A stretch of 64,000 nucleotides of DNA from Lachnospiraceae bacterium. GTDB lineage: Bacteria > Bacillota > Clostridia > Lachnospirales > Lachnospiraceae. Below the pieces are notes generated by a model. The model was not told where the DNA came from. It saw only the letters and a program-made list of their open reading frames with translations, and did no database searches. This document shows, piece by piece, positions 36,563 to 43,914 of this stretch. The translations under genes were made by a program, and so were the position numbers. The DNA lies in assembly GCA_003447295.1 (NCBI GenBank), contig DLZQ01000067.1:8936-72935 (forward strand), given 5' to 3'. Every line of letters begins with the position of its first letter. Within the stretch, counting starts at the first letter, position 1.

Positions 36563-38104
36563 ATGGAAACATCATCACATACGTATATCGCTATGGATCT
36601 GAAGTCCTTTTATGCCTCCGTGGAGTGTGTGGACAGAGGTCTGGATCCTCTGAATACGAACCTGGTGGTGGCAGATGCCTCCAGGACGCAAAAGACCATC
36701 TGCCTGGCAGTATCTCCCTCCCTAAAAGCCTACGGAATCCCCGGAAGAGCCAGACTGTTCGAGGTGATCTCCAAGATAAGGGAAGTGAATGCCCTACGGA
36801 AAGTGCGGGCACCCGGAGGCAGTTTTTTGGGAAAAAGCACTTTTGCGGATGAATTACAGGAACATCCGGAACTGGAAGTGGATTTTGTCACGGCAACACC
36901 CCGGATGGCGAGATATCTGGAGTACAGTACGCAGATCTATGATATTTACCTGAAGTATTTTGCACCGGAGGATATACATGTCTATTCCATTGATGAAGTA
37001 TTCCTGGATGTAACGCAGTACCTGAAGATCTACAAAATGACGGCGGAAGAACTGGCAACCACGATTGCCACAGAAATCCTTAAGAAAAAGGGACTGACCG
37101 TCACGGCGGGGATCGGAACAAATCTGTATCTGTGTAAGGTGGCAATGGATATTGTTGCCAAGCACATAGAACCGGATGCAAATGGCGTACGGATCGCAAA
37201 GCTGGATGAGATCAGTTATCGGGAACTGCTGTGGGACCATAAGCCGTTGACGGACTTCTGGCGGGTGGGCACAGGATACCGTAAAAAGCTGGAAGCCGCC
37301 GGAATGTTTACCATGGGAGATATCGCCCGTTGCTCTATCGGTGGAGTGGGTGATTACTATAATGAGGATCTACTGTATGGAATGTTTGGAATCAACGCGG
37401 AACTTCTGATCGATCATGCCTGGGGATACGAACCGGTGACCATGGATCTGATCAAATCCTACCGCCCGGAGACCAACTGCATCAGCGCCGGGCAGGTTCT
37501 GCATTGTGCTACGGATTTTACACAGACGAAGATCGTGGTTCGGGAGATGGCAGAGCAGCTGGTACTAGACCTGGTGGAGAAGAAACTGGTGACAGACCAG
37601 GTTGTTTTGACGGTGGGGTATGACATTGATAACTTGAAGATACCAAGGATTGCGGATCGTTATCACGGCGAGATCACCGTGGACCGTTACGGCAGAAGTG
37701 TACCGAAACACGCGCATGGCACCGGGAATCTTGGAACTATGACTGCATCCGCTGCCAGGATCACAGACACGATCATGGAACTATATGAACGGATCGTGGA
37801 TCCCATGTTACTTGCCCGCAGGATCACACTGGTGGCAAATCATTTAAAAGAGGCAGACAGTGTGAAGGATGAGCCGGTCTATGAACAGCTGGATCTGTTT
37901 TCCGGCGGACTGTTGTCGGATGACACCAAAGAGAAGGACATGCAGAAGGAAAAGGAACATTTGGAAAAGGAAAAACATCTGCTGGAAGCCATGCTTAGCG
38001 TGAAATCCAAATACGGAAAAAATGCTATTTTAAGAGCCGCCGATCTTCAGGAGGGCGCTACCACGATAGACAGGAACCGCCAGATCGGCGGTCATAAGGC
38101 ATGA
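36563..38104 (+). CDS. Y-family DNA polymerase (UmuC/DinB-type)
   Basis: Translesion polymerase of 513 residues. Catalytic carboxylates are in AMDLKSFYASVEC (first Asp, residue about 10) and VYSIDEVFLDVTQY (Asp-Glu pair, about residue 140). Helix-hairpin-helix and little-finger regions follow (VTAGIGTNLYLCKVAMDIVAKH, then DFWRVGTGYRKKL). A C-terminal charged tail (MQKEKEHLEKEKHLLEAML) is likely coiled coil. Preceded by aaaggagg. The SOS-like promoter and the yolD-like gene downstream match the UmuC/YolD pairs of Firmicutes, where they make error-prone repair inducible. Confidence 0.93.
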   Translation: METSSHTYIAMDLKSFYASVECVDRGLDPLNTNLVVADASRTQKTICLAVSPSLKAYGIPGRARLFEVISKIREVNALRKVRAPGGSFLGKSTFADELQEHPELEVDFVTATPRMARYLEYSTQIYDIYLKYFAPEDIHVYSIDEVFLDVTQYLKIYKMTAEELATTIATEILKKKGLTVTAGIGTNLYLCKVAMDIVAKHIEPDANGVRIAKLDEISYRELLWDHKPLTDFWRVGTGYRKKLEAAGMFTMGDIARCSIGGVGDYYNEDLLYGMFGINAELLIDHAWGYEPVTMDLIKSYRPETNCISAGQVLHCATDFTQTKIVVREMAEQLVLDLVEKKLVTDQVVLTVGYDIDNLKIPRIADRYHGEITVDRYGRSVPKHAHGTGNLGTMTASAARITDTIMELYERIVDPMLLARRITLVANHLKEADSVKDEPVYEQLDLFSGGLLSDDTKEKDMQKEKEHLEKEKHLLEAMLSVKSKYGKNAILRAADLQEGATTIDRNRQIGGHKA

Positions 38105-38148
38105 ATCAAATTTGAAATTTGCTTCGCGATTCCTCCGACGAAAGGAAT

Positions 38149-38175
38149 CGTCTGCGGAATGGAGATTACTATGAA
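38149..38175 (+). repeat. 27-bp exact repeat over a translation start (copy 2)
   Basis: Identical to 31724-31750. Covers atggag and the ATG of the yolD-like gene. Just upstream is a CGATTCC/GGAATCG hairpin (38127-38150) that ends inside the repeat's first bases. Confidence 0.9.
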
Positions 38176-38572
38176 CGAAAAATATAAAGACATGCTCCAT
38201 CTTCCCCATCCGGTATCTGCGACACATCCCAGGATGTCACTGCCAAATCGTGCCGCCCAGTTTTCTCCCTTTGCGGCGCTTACGGGATACGACAATGCTC
38301 TGAGAGAGACCGCCAGACTGACGGATCGCTTTATAGAATTGGATGAGGACAGGAAACAGGAGATTGACAGACAACTCTATTATATTCACGAACATTTGAC
38401 ACAAAAGCTTCCTGTGAAGATCACTTATTTTGTACCGGATTTCCAAAAAGATGGAGGCAGTTACCGGACTCTGGAAGGTCATGTTCAGAAAATAAATGAA
38501 ACAGTCGGGAAAATTTGCATGAACGACACGGAGATTCCGATAAATAAGATTTATCAGATAGATTTCACATGA
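38171..38572 (+). CDS. YolD-like protein
   Basis: 133-residue partner of Y-family polymerases; YolD-like proteins travel with UmuC in Firmicutes and their role is unclear. The hallmark NRAAQFSPFAALTGYDNALRETAR is present in pieces around residues 25-48, followed by ELDEDRKQEIDRQL and a beta-rich end. Start at 38171 is chosen because atggag at 38159 serves as ribosome site; the frame is open from 38159. Lies 66 bp after the polymerase and probably shares its SOS-like promoter. Confidence 0.85.
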   Translation: MNEKYKDMLHLPHPVSATHPRMSLPNRAAQFSPFAALTGYDNALRETARLTDRFIELDEDRKQEIDRQLYYIHEHLTQKLPVKITYFVPDFQKDGGSYRTLEGHVQKINETVGKICMNDTEIPINKIYQIDFT

Positions 38573-38620
38573 TTTTATAAAAATTGCACGTTATAACCTC
38601 TTATAATGTGAAAATAACAC

Positions 38621-38649
38621 TGGTAAAATATACAAACATCTTGTATAAT
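38621..38649 (+). promoter_or_regulatory. Possible promoter for the TM2-domain gene
   Basis: TGGTAA (38621-38626), 17 bp, perfect TATAAT (38644-38649). The -35 is weak (3 of 6). Confidence 0.45.
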
Positions 38650-38702
38650 GTACAGTAATGGCTGAGAAAAAAGCTAGAAAATAAATGAGGGAGGAAGACC
38701 AA

Positions 38703-39137
38703 ATGTACTTTTGTAAAAATTGCGGCGAGCCTTATATGACGGATGAAGCTGTAATGTGCGTAAAGTGTGGAGTAGCCAAAGGACAGGGCAATAATTACTG
38801 CCATAACTGTGGAAAGCCTTTAGCACCGGATGCAACAGTGTGTTTGAACTGTGGTGTTGCCAATAAGCAGGCACCGGCAGCGGATGCCAAATCCAAACTG
38901 GTAGCCGGACTGTTAGGTATTTTCCTGGGATCCTTCGGTGTACATAATTTCTATCTGGGTTATACCGGTAAGGCAGTTACCCAGTTGGTACTTACCATTG
39001 TAGGAATCCTTTTAAGCTGTGTGGTTGTCGGCGTATTTCTTGTAATGGGTGTAGGTATCTGGGGACTCGTAGAGGGTATCATGATCCTGACCGGCAAAAT
39101 CGACACCGACGGCAAGGGCAATCCGTTAGCGGATTAA
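38703..39137 (+). CDS. Zinc-ribbon plus TM2-domain membrane protein
   Basis: 144 residues. Two zinc ribbons in a row (FCKNCGEPYMTDEAVMCVKCG, then YCHNCGKPLAPDATVCLNCG) are followed by a TM2 domain from about residue 60: KLVAGLLGIFLGSFGVHNFYLG with the conserved Gly-His-Asn-Phe-Tyr-Leu-Gly pattern, a second helix, and a short polar end. TM2 proteins are small two-helix membrane proteins of unknown function. The start at 38703 has gggagga at 38688-38694; an in-frame ATG at 38685 does not. First of four small membrane-protein genes. Confidence 0.85.
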   Translation: MYFCKNCGEPYMTDEAVMCVKCGVAKGQGNNYCHNCGKPLAPDATVCLNCGVANKQAPAADAKSKLVAGLLGIFLGSFGVHNFYLGYTGKAVTQLVLTIVGILLSCVVVGVFLVMGVGIWGLVEGIMILTGKIDTDGKGNPLAD

Positions 39138-39172
39138 AATAAGAAGTCTGAACAAGACAGAAAGAGGAAAAA

Positions 39173-39637
39173 ATGGACGGACAGAACTTTGAAAATGAAA
39201 ACAATGTTACAATAGACACTACGGCTGCAGAAACGGTTTCCGAAGCCGAAGTAACTCCGGCAGCAGAACCTGTACAGGAGACCCCCGTGGTAGAGCCCGT
39301 TAACAATTATCAGGACTATACCGCTAATGTACAGCCCCAGACAATTGTAGAAGCCCCTAAGGCTGAGAACAAGGAGACCAACGTACTGGCAATTGTAAGC
39401 CTGGTACTTGGTATTCTCTCTATCGTTCTCGGATGCTGTACCGGCTGGGTAGGAGCACTGTTCGGAGTCGGCGGTATCATCTGTGCTGTATTTGCCAACA
39501 AGCAGGGTAAGACCGGACTGGCAAAGGGCGGACTGATCTGCTCTATCATAGGCATCGTACTGGGAATTCTGATCACGATTCTTGCAGTAGTATTTTCCGT
39601 TGCAATGATCGGCAGCGGTGCATATGGTACATACTAA
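39173..39637 (+). CDS. DUF4190-type membrane protein
   Basis: 154 residues: an acidic N-terminus of 65 residues (Glu, Thr and Val rich), then two membrane helices separated by a short Lys/Gly turn: VLAIVSLVLGILSIVLGC, GVGGIICAVFANKQGKTGLAKGG and ICSIIGIVLGILITILAVVF. The 'A-I-V-S-L-V-L-G-I-L-S' opening is typical of DUF4190. Function unknown. Ends overlapping the next gene by 14 bp. Confidence 0.75.
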   Translation: MDGQNFENENNVTIDTTAAETVSEAEVTPAAEPVQETPVVEPVNNYQDYTANVQPQTIVEAPKAENKETNVLAIVSLVLGILSIVLGCCTGWVGALFGVGGIICAVFANKQGKTGLAKGGLICSIIGIVLGILITILAVVFSVAMIGSGAYGTY

Positions 39638-40052
39638 AAAAGGCTGCCTGGAAGACTATCTCTATTTGACGGGATGGATATTCCTGGTACTTGGTTTGAC
39701 GGGAAGCTTAGTATATCTCAAGGCTATCGTACCGATACTGGAAAATACAGGATATACCTGCATCGTCTATCGTCTGTTCGGAATCTATTGCCCCGGATGT
39801 GGCGGGACCAGAGCGTTAAGTGCCCTTCTTCAGGGACATTTCCTGGTATCAGCCTGGTATCATCCGCTTGTGATATATACGATCATCATTTTTGGAGGAT
39901 TCATGATAAGCCAGACACTTGCCAGATTACATTTCAGCAGGGTAAAAGGCTGGCGCTTTCATGAATGGCATCTGTATGCGGCGGTAGCGATCATGATCGG
40001 GAATTTTATTCTGAAAAATATTTTGCTTCTCGGCTTTCACATTTCACTTTGA
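39624..40052 (+). CDS. DUF2752 membrane protein
   Basis: 142 residues, three or four membrane helices. The family motif is YCPGCGGTRALSALLQGHFL near residue 55, with the C-P-G-C-G-G-T-R core. ATG at 39624 is used; an in-frame GTG lies at 39618. Both overlap the end of the DUF4190 gene, so translation is probably coupled. Role unknown. Confidence 0.85.
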   Translation: MVHTKKGCLEDYLYLTGWIFLVLGLTGSLVYLKAIVPILENTGYTCIVYRLFGIYCPGCGGTRALSALLQGHFLVSAWYHPLVIYTIIIFGGFMISQTLARLHFSRVKGWRFHEWHLYAAVAIMIGNFILKNILLLGFHISL

Positions 40053-40115
40053 CTGTATTTGCATTTTTACATATACAGAATATTTTATCGCACACAAAGT
40101 GCAGAGGGAGAAAAA

Positions 40116-40406
40116 ATGGATAAAAAAACTACGGGTATTGTTGCGTACATCACTTGGATCGGCTGGATCGTCGCTTTTTGCGCAGGTGACAAGGAGGGAG
40201 CTAAGTTCCATCTGAATCAGGCATTGGTTATTTTCTTAGCGCAGATCGTTGCAAGCGTTATCCGCGTTATTCCTTATGTAGGCGGCGTTGTAAGCACAAT
40301 TCTGAGCATCTTCCTGTTCGTATGCTGGATCATGGGTCTGATCTATGCTTGTAAGGAAGAGGAGAAAGAAGTTCCCCTGCTCGGCCAGCTCAAGATCTTA
40401 AAATAA
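40116..40406 (+). CDS. DUF4870/Tic20-like membrane protein
   Basis: 96 residues with three hydrophobic helices: IVAYITWIGWIVAFCAGD, LVIFLAQIVASVIRVIPYVGGVV, and FLFVCWIMGLIYACKEE. FHLNQALV is the family hallmark between the first two. Start at 40116 follows agaggga; the frame is open from 40059 but without a start signal. Last gene of the small membrane-protein cluster. Function unknown. Confidence 0.8.
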   Translation: MDKKTTGIVAYITWIGWIVAFCAGDKEGAKFHLNQALVIFLAQIVASVIRVIPYVGGVVSTILSIFLFVCWIMGLIYACKEEEKEVPLLGQLKILK

Positions 40407-40416
40407 TAAGATGCCA

Positions 40417-40670
40417 GGGTCAAAAGGTCTAAGCCCACATGAGCTTGCTCATATGTGGGTGAAAGACCTTAGGACCCGCCCCGATATGAGCATAAAAGTG
40501 GGATGATAATCCCACGATATGCGAATAGATGGGAGGGTGCTATGTGCCAGTGGCACATGTTTAGCACGGACCGAAGCGGAGCGGAGACGTGAGAGTGCGC
40601 AGCACGGAGCAATCCGTAAGCATCAAAGTCGGGGGCTTGTACCCGATATCATAACATAATAAAATAAATA
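40417..40670 (+). ncRNA. Candidate structured non-coding RNA or intergenic repeat element
   Basis: No gene in the 308-bp gap 40407-40714. Instead, several strong helices follow one another: a nested hairpin 40417-40477 (GGGTC/GACCC, AAGGTCT/AGACCTT, CCCACATGAGC/GCTCATATGTGGG); GTGGGA/TCCCAC (40498-40515); GTGCTA-TGTGCC-AGT-GGCACA-TAGCAC (40537-40567); ACGGA/TCCGT (40566-40617). A possible closing helix GCCCCGA/TCGGGG(G)C joins 40478-40484 with 40629-40636. A terminator follows at 40671. It is not RNase P, tmRNA, SRP or 6S RNA by the motifs I know. No clear promoter; it could be the 3' UTR of the DUF4870 gene. Confidence 0.45.
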
Positions 40671-40698
40671 CCCCCGTGCATTGCACGGGGGTATTTTT
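40671..40698. terminator. Bidirectional intrinsic terminator
   Basis: CCCCCGTGC-ATT-GCACGGGGG (40671-40691) followed by TATTTTT on the plus strand. On the minus strand it is followed by TATTTATTTTATTATG, so it also ends the lipoprotein transcript. Confidence 0.93.
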
Positions 40699-40714
40699 AC
40701 CCTGTGATTTGAAA

Positions 40715-41209
40715 TTATTCAGCAGAAGAAGCTTCCTCAGTGGCTTCTTCCGTCGTCAGATTGACATCCTCTGGCTGTTCACCGTGAAGGAAAGTGATGA
40801 TGATCTGAATACGCTTGTAAGCTCTGGCGTAATTCTCCTTGGCATAATCGGCAGTCACCTGATTATATCCGCCGTTGCTGAAAGCATCATGATAACTCTG
40901 CACGGCAGTGGTCATATATTCACTGGCTTCATCGGCCATACTTTCCAGATAATCAAATTCCGTAGGAAAATCCAATGCGGCGAAATCCTGAAAATCCTGA
41001 TCCAACTGATCCAGGTATCCCAAAAGTTCATCGGCTGCATTATCGGATTCGGCATCCACATTGTTGATCGAGGTGTCAATGTCTGAGATCTCAGTACAAA
41101 ATGCATCGATCTCCTCTCGAAACTGCGTCAACTCGGGATCCTTTCCACAGGCGGTAAGAGCCATAGCGGTAAGAAGTCCCGCTGTAATAGCAAGTATTTT
41201 GTTTTTCAA
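40715..41209 (-). CDS. Lipoprotein of unknown function
   Basis: 164 residues with a lipoprotein signal: charged MKNKIL, a hydrophobic stretch, and the lipobox LTAC with Cys at residue 21. The mature part is helical and acidic (many Asp/Glu), with two conserved-looking stretches of Tyr and Asp (QSYHDAFSNGGYNQV and YAKENYARAYKRI). It ends in an acidic Glu/Ala/Thr tail. The start codon is TTG at 41209, supported by ggaggg 9 bases away. Cytoplasmic membrane anchored, facing outward. Transcribed alone from its own promoter towards the terminator at 40671. Confidence 0.8.
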   Translation of the reverse strand: MKNKILAITAGLLTAMALTACGKDPELTQFREEIDAFCTEISDIDTSINNVDAESDNAADELLGYLDQLDQDFQDFAALDFPTEFDYLESMADEASEYMTTAVQSYHDAFSNGGYNQVTADYAKENYARAYKRIQIIITFLHGEQPEDVNLTTEEATEEASSAE

Positions 41210-41245
41210 GATATTTATCCCTCCAAATCATATAATCCATCTAAA

Positions 41246-41274
41246 AATTTATCATATTCTGCGGTTTTACGCAA
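41246..41274 (-). promoter_or_regulatory. Promoter for the lipoprotein gene
   Basis: On the minus strand TTGCGT (41274-41269), 17-bp spacer, TAAATT (41251-41246). It leaves a leader of about 30 nt. Confidence 0.5.
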
Positions 41275-41297
41275 CCACATAATGTTAAAACGTCCCC

Positions 41298-41327
41298 TTT
41301 ACGAATAAAAGGACAGTGTGGTATGAT
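41298..41327 (+). promoter_or_regulatory. Possible promoter for metH
   Basis: TTTACG (41298-41303), 18-bp spacer, TATGAT (41322-41327). Start would be near 41334, about 25 nt before the ATG. No SAM or cobalamin riboswitch fits in the short gap. Confidence 0.5.
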
Positions 41328-41358
41328 TAAAAGAATCAAGTAACAGGAAAAGAGAGCC

Positions 41359-43878
41359 ATGACAAGAGAAGAATTTAGTACATTAAGTAAAGATCATATT
41401 TTATATTTGGACGGTGCCACCGGATCGAATCTGGTGAAAGCCGGAATGCCCTCCGGTGTTTGTCCGGAGCAGTGGATCCTGGAACATAGGGATGTTATGC
41501 TGAAGCTGCAGAAGGATTATGTACAGGCGGGTACCAATATTCTGTATGCACCTACTTTTACAGCTAACCGCGTCAAGCTGGCAGAATATCATCTGGAGAA
41601 AAATATGTCCGCCATGATCCACGAACTGGTGGCAATTTCCAGGGAGGCAGCGGCGAGCAGTCCCGGACATACTGTGCTGGTAGCCGGAGATCTCACAATG
41701 ACCGGTGAACAGTTAAAACCCATGGGCAAAATGGAACTGGAAGAGCTGATCGATATTTACAAGGAACAGATCCTTAGCATGGTGGATGCAGGAGTGGATC
41801 TGCTGGTAGTAGAGACTATGATGAGTCTGGCAGAGACCAGAGCGGCATTGATCGCTGCAAAAGAAGTCTGTGATCTGCCGGTGATCGCCACACTGACTTT
41901 TGAAGCAGACGGAAGAACACTATTCGGCACGGATGCGAAGACCGCAGCCATTGTACTGGAGAGCCTGGGTGCCAGCGCCATCGGTGCCAACTGTTCCACA
42001 GGACCTGCCCAGATGGAGAGCATTATCTCGGATATGGTAACCCATACCCGAATCCCCGTGATCGCAAAGCCAAATGCCGGACTTCCTTTTCTGGATGAAA
42101 ACGGCAATACCTGCTACAACATGGAAGCAGAAGAATTCACAGAAGAGATGGAAGTACTGGTAAATGCCGGTGCTACGATCTTAGGCGGCTGTTGCGGTAC
42201 CACCCCGGAATTTATCAGACAGATCCATGACCGTTTTGGTACGGAGGCAAAGGTTACAGCAGTCAGGCGACCGGAGGGCATCCGGTATCTGACCTCCGAA
42301 CGTATTACCCACAGCTTTGGACTGGAGGATGGCTTTTTTGTTGTGGGAGAGCGCATCAATCCTACCGGGAAGAAGGCATTGCAGGCACAGCTTAAGGAAG
42401 GCAGTTTCGAGAAAGTAATCCAGTTCGCCGAGGAGCAGGAAGCCTGCGGTGCAAAGGTACTGGACATCAATATGGGTATGAGCGGTATTGATGAAAAAGC
42501 CAGTATGCTGCGGGCACTGGAAGAGGTAAGCGGAGTGACGAACCTGCCGCTGTCTCTGGATTCCAGTTATGTGGAGGTTTTGGAAGCAGCCCTTCGCCAT
42601 TATCCGGGACGGGCTTTGGTCAATTCCGTCTCTCTGGAGACAGAGAAATTCGAAAAGCTTCTTCCTATCGTAGCAAAATACGGGGCAATGTTCATCCTGC
42701 TGCCGTTGTCGGATGCGGGATTGCCCAAGGATATTGATGAGAAAAAAGAAATCATTCATAAAATATATGACAGAGCCACTTCCCTGGGAATGCATAAGGA
42801 AGATATCGTGGTAGACGGACTGGTGGCAACCGTGGGAGCTAATCCCAAAGCAGCTTTGGAGACGTTAGAAACGATCCGCTACTGCAAGGCAAACGGATTT
42901 GCAACCATCTGCGGTCTGTCCAATATTTCTTTTGCCATGCCGGAGCGAAGCTTTGTAAATACGGCATTCTTAACGCTGGCAATTCAGGCAGGACTAACCA
43001 TGGCAATTGCTAATCCGTCCCAGGAACTGTTAGTGAGCTGTGCGCTTGCGACGGATCTGTTACTGAACAAAGAAGAAGCGGCACTTCGATATATCGAGTA
43101 TGCCGGCGGTGTCAGGGAACGCAGAGAAGAAAAAGAAGCGGAACTGGCAAGAAAACTCTCCCTTTTGGAAAGTCAGGGGACGGCAAACGGTCAGACAAGT
43201 AATGCAGGCAGTGTGGAAAAATCGGCTGTCGAAAAAGGCCCGCAGATCAATGAAATGCAGGACAAGTTAAAGACTGCTGTCCTGAAGGGTAACCGCAACG
43301 GTATCGTAAAGATTACGAAGGAGGCACTGGAAAGCGGGGAAAAGCCAGCGGAATTGTTGAATCAGGTATTACTTCCCGCCATTAATCAGGTAGGCGAATA
43401 CTTCGATCAGGGGAAATACTTCCTGCCGCAGTTGATTGCCAGCGCAGAAGCCATGAAGAATTCCATTGAGATACTGGAACCCCTGTTACAGACGGGCAGT
43501 GCCGGTGAAGAGATGCCGGTAGTGGTCATAGCTACCGTAGAAGGAGATATCCACGATATCGGCAAGAACCTGGTGGCTCTGATGCTTAAAAATCACGGTT
43601 TCCATGTGATCGATCTGGGGAAAGACGTGCCGCAGGCAAAGATTCTGGAGACGGCGAGGGAACACCATGCGGAGTTTATTGCCCTGTCTGCACTGATGAC
43701 CACGACCATGCAGAGAATGCGGGAGATCGTAGCCGCAGCAAAACAGGAAGGTATCACCGCCAAGATCATTATCGGCGGAGCCGTGATCACCCAGGAATAT
43801 GCAGATGAGATCGGAGCGGACGGCTATTCCAAGGATGCCGCGGATGCGGTGAAATTAGCAAAAAGTTTAATGGAGTAA
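41359..43878 (+). CDS. metH: Cobalamin-dependent methionine synthase (short form)
   Basis: Transfers the methyl of 5-methyl-THF to homocysteine through B12. 839 residues in order: homocysteine domain (about 1-290) with zinc cysteines in GANCSTGP and LGGCCGTTPEF; pterin-binding domain (about 320-590, NPTGKKALQAQLKEG and AKVLDINMGMSGIDE); B12 cap helices (about 635-710); and the B12 domain with DIHDIGKNLVALMLKNHGFHVIDLG, where His is the cobalt ligand. The roughly 300-residue SAM reactivation domain of E. coli MetH is absent, so a separate activation protein would be needed. Short Gln/Asn-rich linker near residue 610. ilvB follows 36 bp on. Confidence 0.93.
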   Translation: MTREEFSTLSKDHILYLDGATGSNLVKAGMPSGVCPEQWILEHRDVMLKLQKDYVQAGTNILYAPTFTANRVKLAEYHLEKNMSAMIHELVAISREAAASSPGHTVLVAGDLTMTGEQLKPMGKMELEELIDIYKEQILSMVDAGVDLLVVETMMSLAETRAALIAAKEVCDLPVIATLTFEADGRTLFGTDAKTAAIVLESLGASAIGANCSTGPAQMESIISDMVTHTRIPVIAKPNAGLPFLDENGNTCYNMEAEEFTEEMEVLVNAGATILGGCCGTTPEFIRQIHDRFGTEAKVTAVRRPEGIRYLTSERITHSFGLEDGFFVVGERINPTGKKALQAQLKEGSFEKVIQFAEEQEACGAKVLDINMGMSGIDEKASMLRALEEVSGVTNLPLSLDSSYVEVLEAALRHYPGRALVNSVSLETEKFEKLLPIVAKYGAMFILLPLSDAGLPKDIDEKKEIIHKIYDRATSLGMHKEDIVVDGLVATVGANPKAALETLETIRYCKANGFATICGLSNISFAMPERSFVNTAFLTLAIQAGLTMAIANPSQELLVSCALATDLLLNKEEAALRYIEYAGGVRERREEKEAELARKLSLLESQGTANGQTSNAGSVEKSAVEKGPQINEMQDKLKTAVLKGNRNGIVKITKEALESGEKPAELLNQVLLPAINQVGEYFDQGKYFLPQLIASAEAMKNSIEILEPLLQTGSAGEEMPVVVIATVEGDIHDIGKNLVALMLKNHGFHVIDLGKDVPQAKILETAREHHAEFIALSALMTTTMQRMREIVAAAKQEGITAKIIIGGAVITQEYADEIGADGYSKDAADAVKLAKSLME

Positions 43879-43914
43879 TAAAAAGTCAGAGTATACATAA
43901 AGGAGCGGAGCAAA

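Noticed and set aside
40417-40670. Identification of the non-coding region as RNase P RNA, tmRNA, SRP RNA or 6S RNA
   Set aside because: None of the conserved core motifs I know for these RNAs could be found.
40676-41086. Plus-strand frame opposite the lipoprotein gene
   Set aside because: It begins inside the terminator hairpin and has no ribosome site, whereas the minus-strand frame has a lipobox, ribosome site and promoter.
41210-41358. SAM or cobalamin riboswitch before metH
   Set aside because: The gap is only 149 bp and shared with a divergent promoter; no conserved riboswitch core is present.
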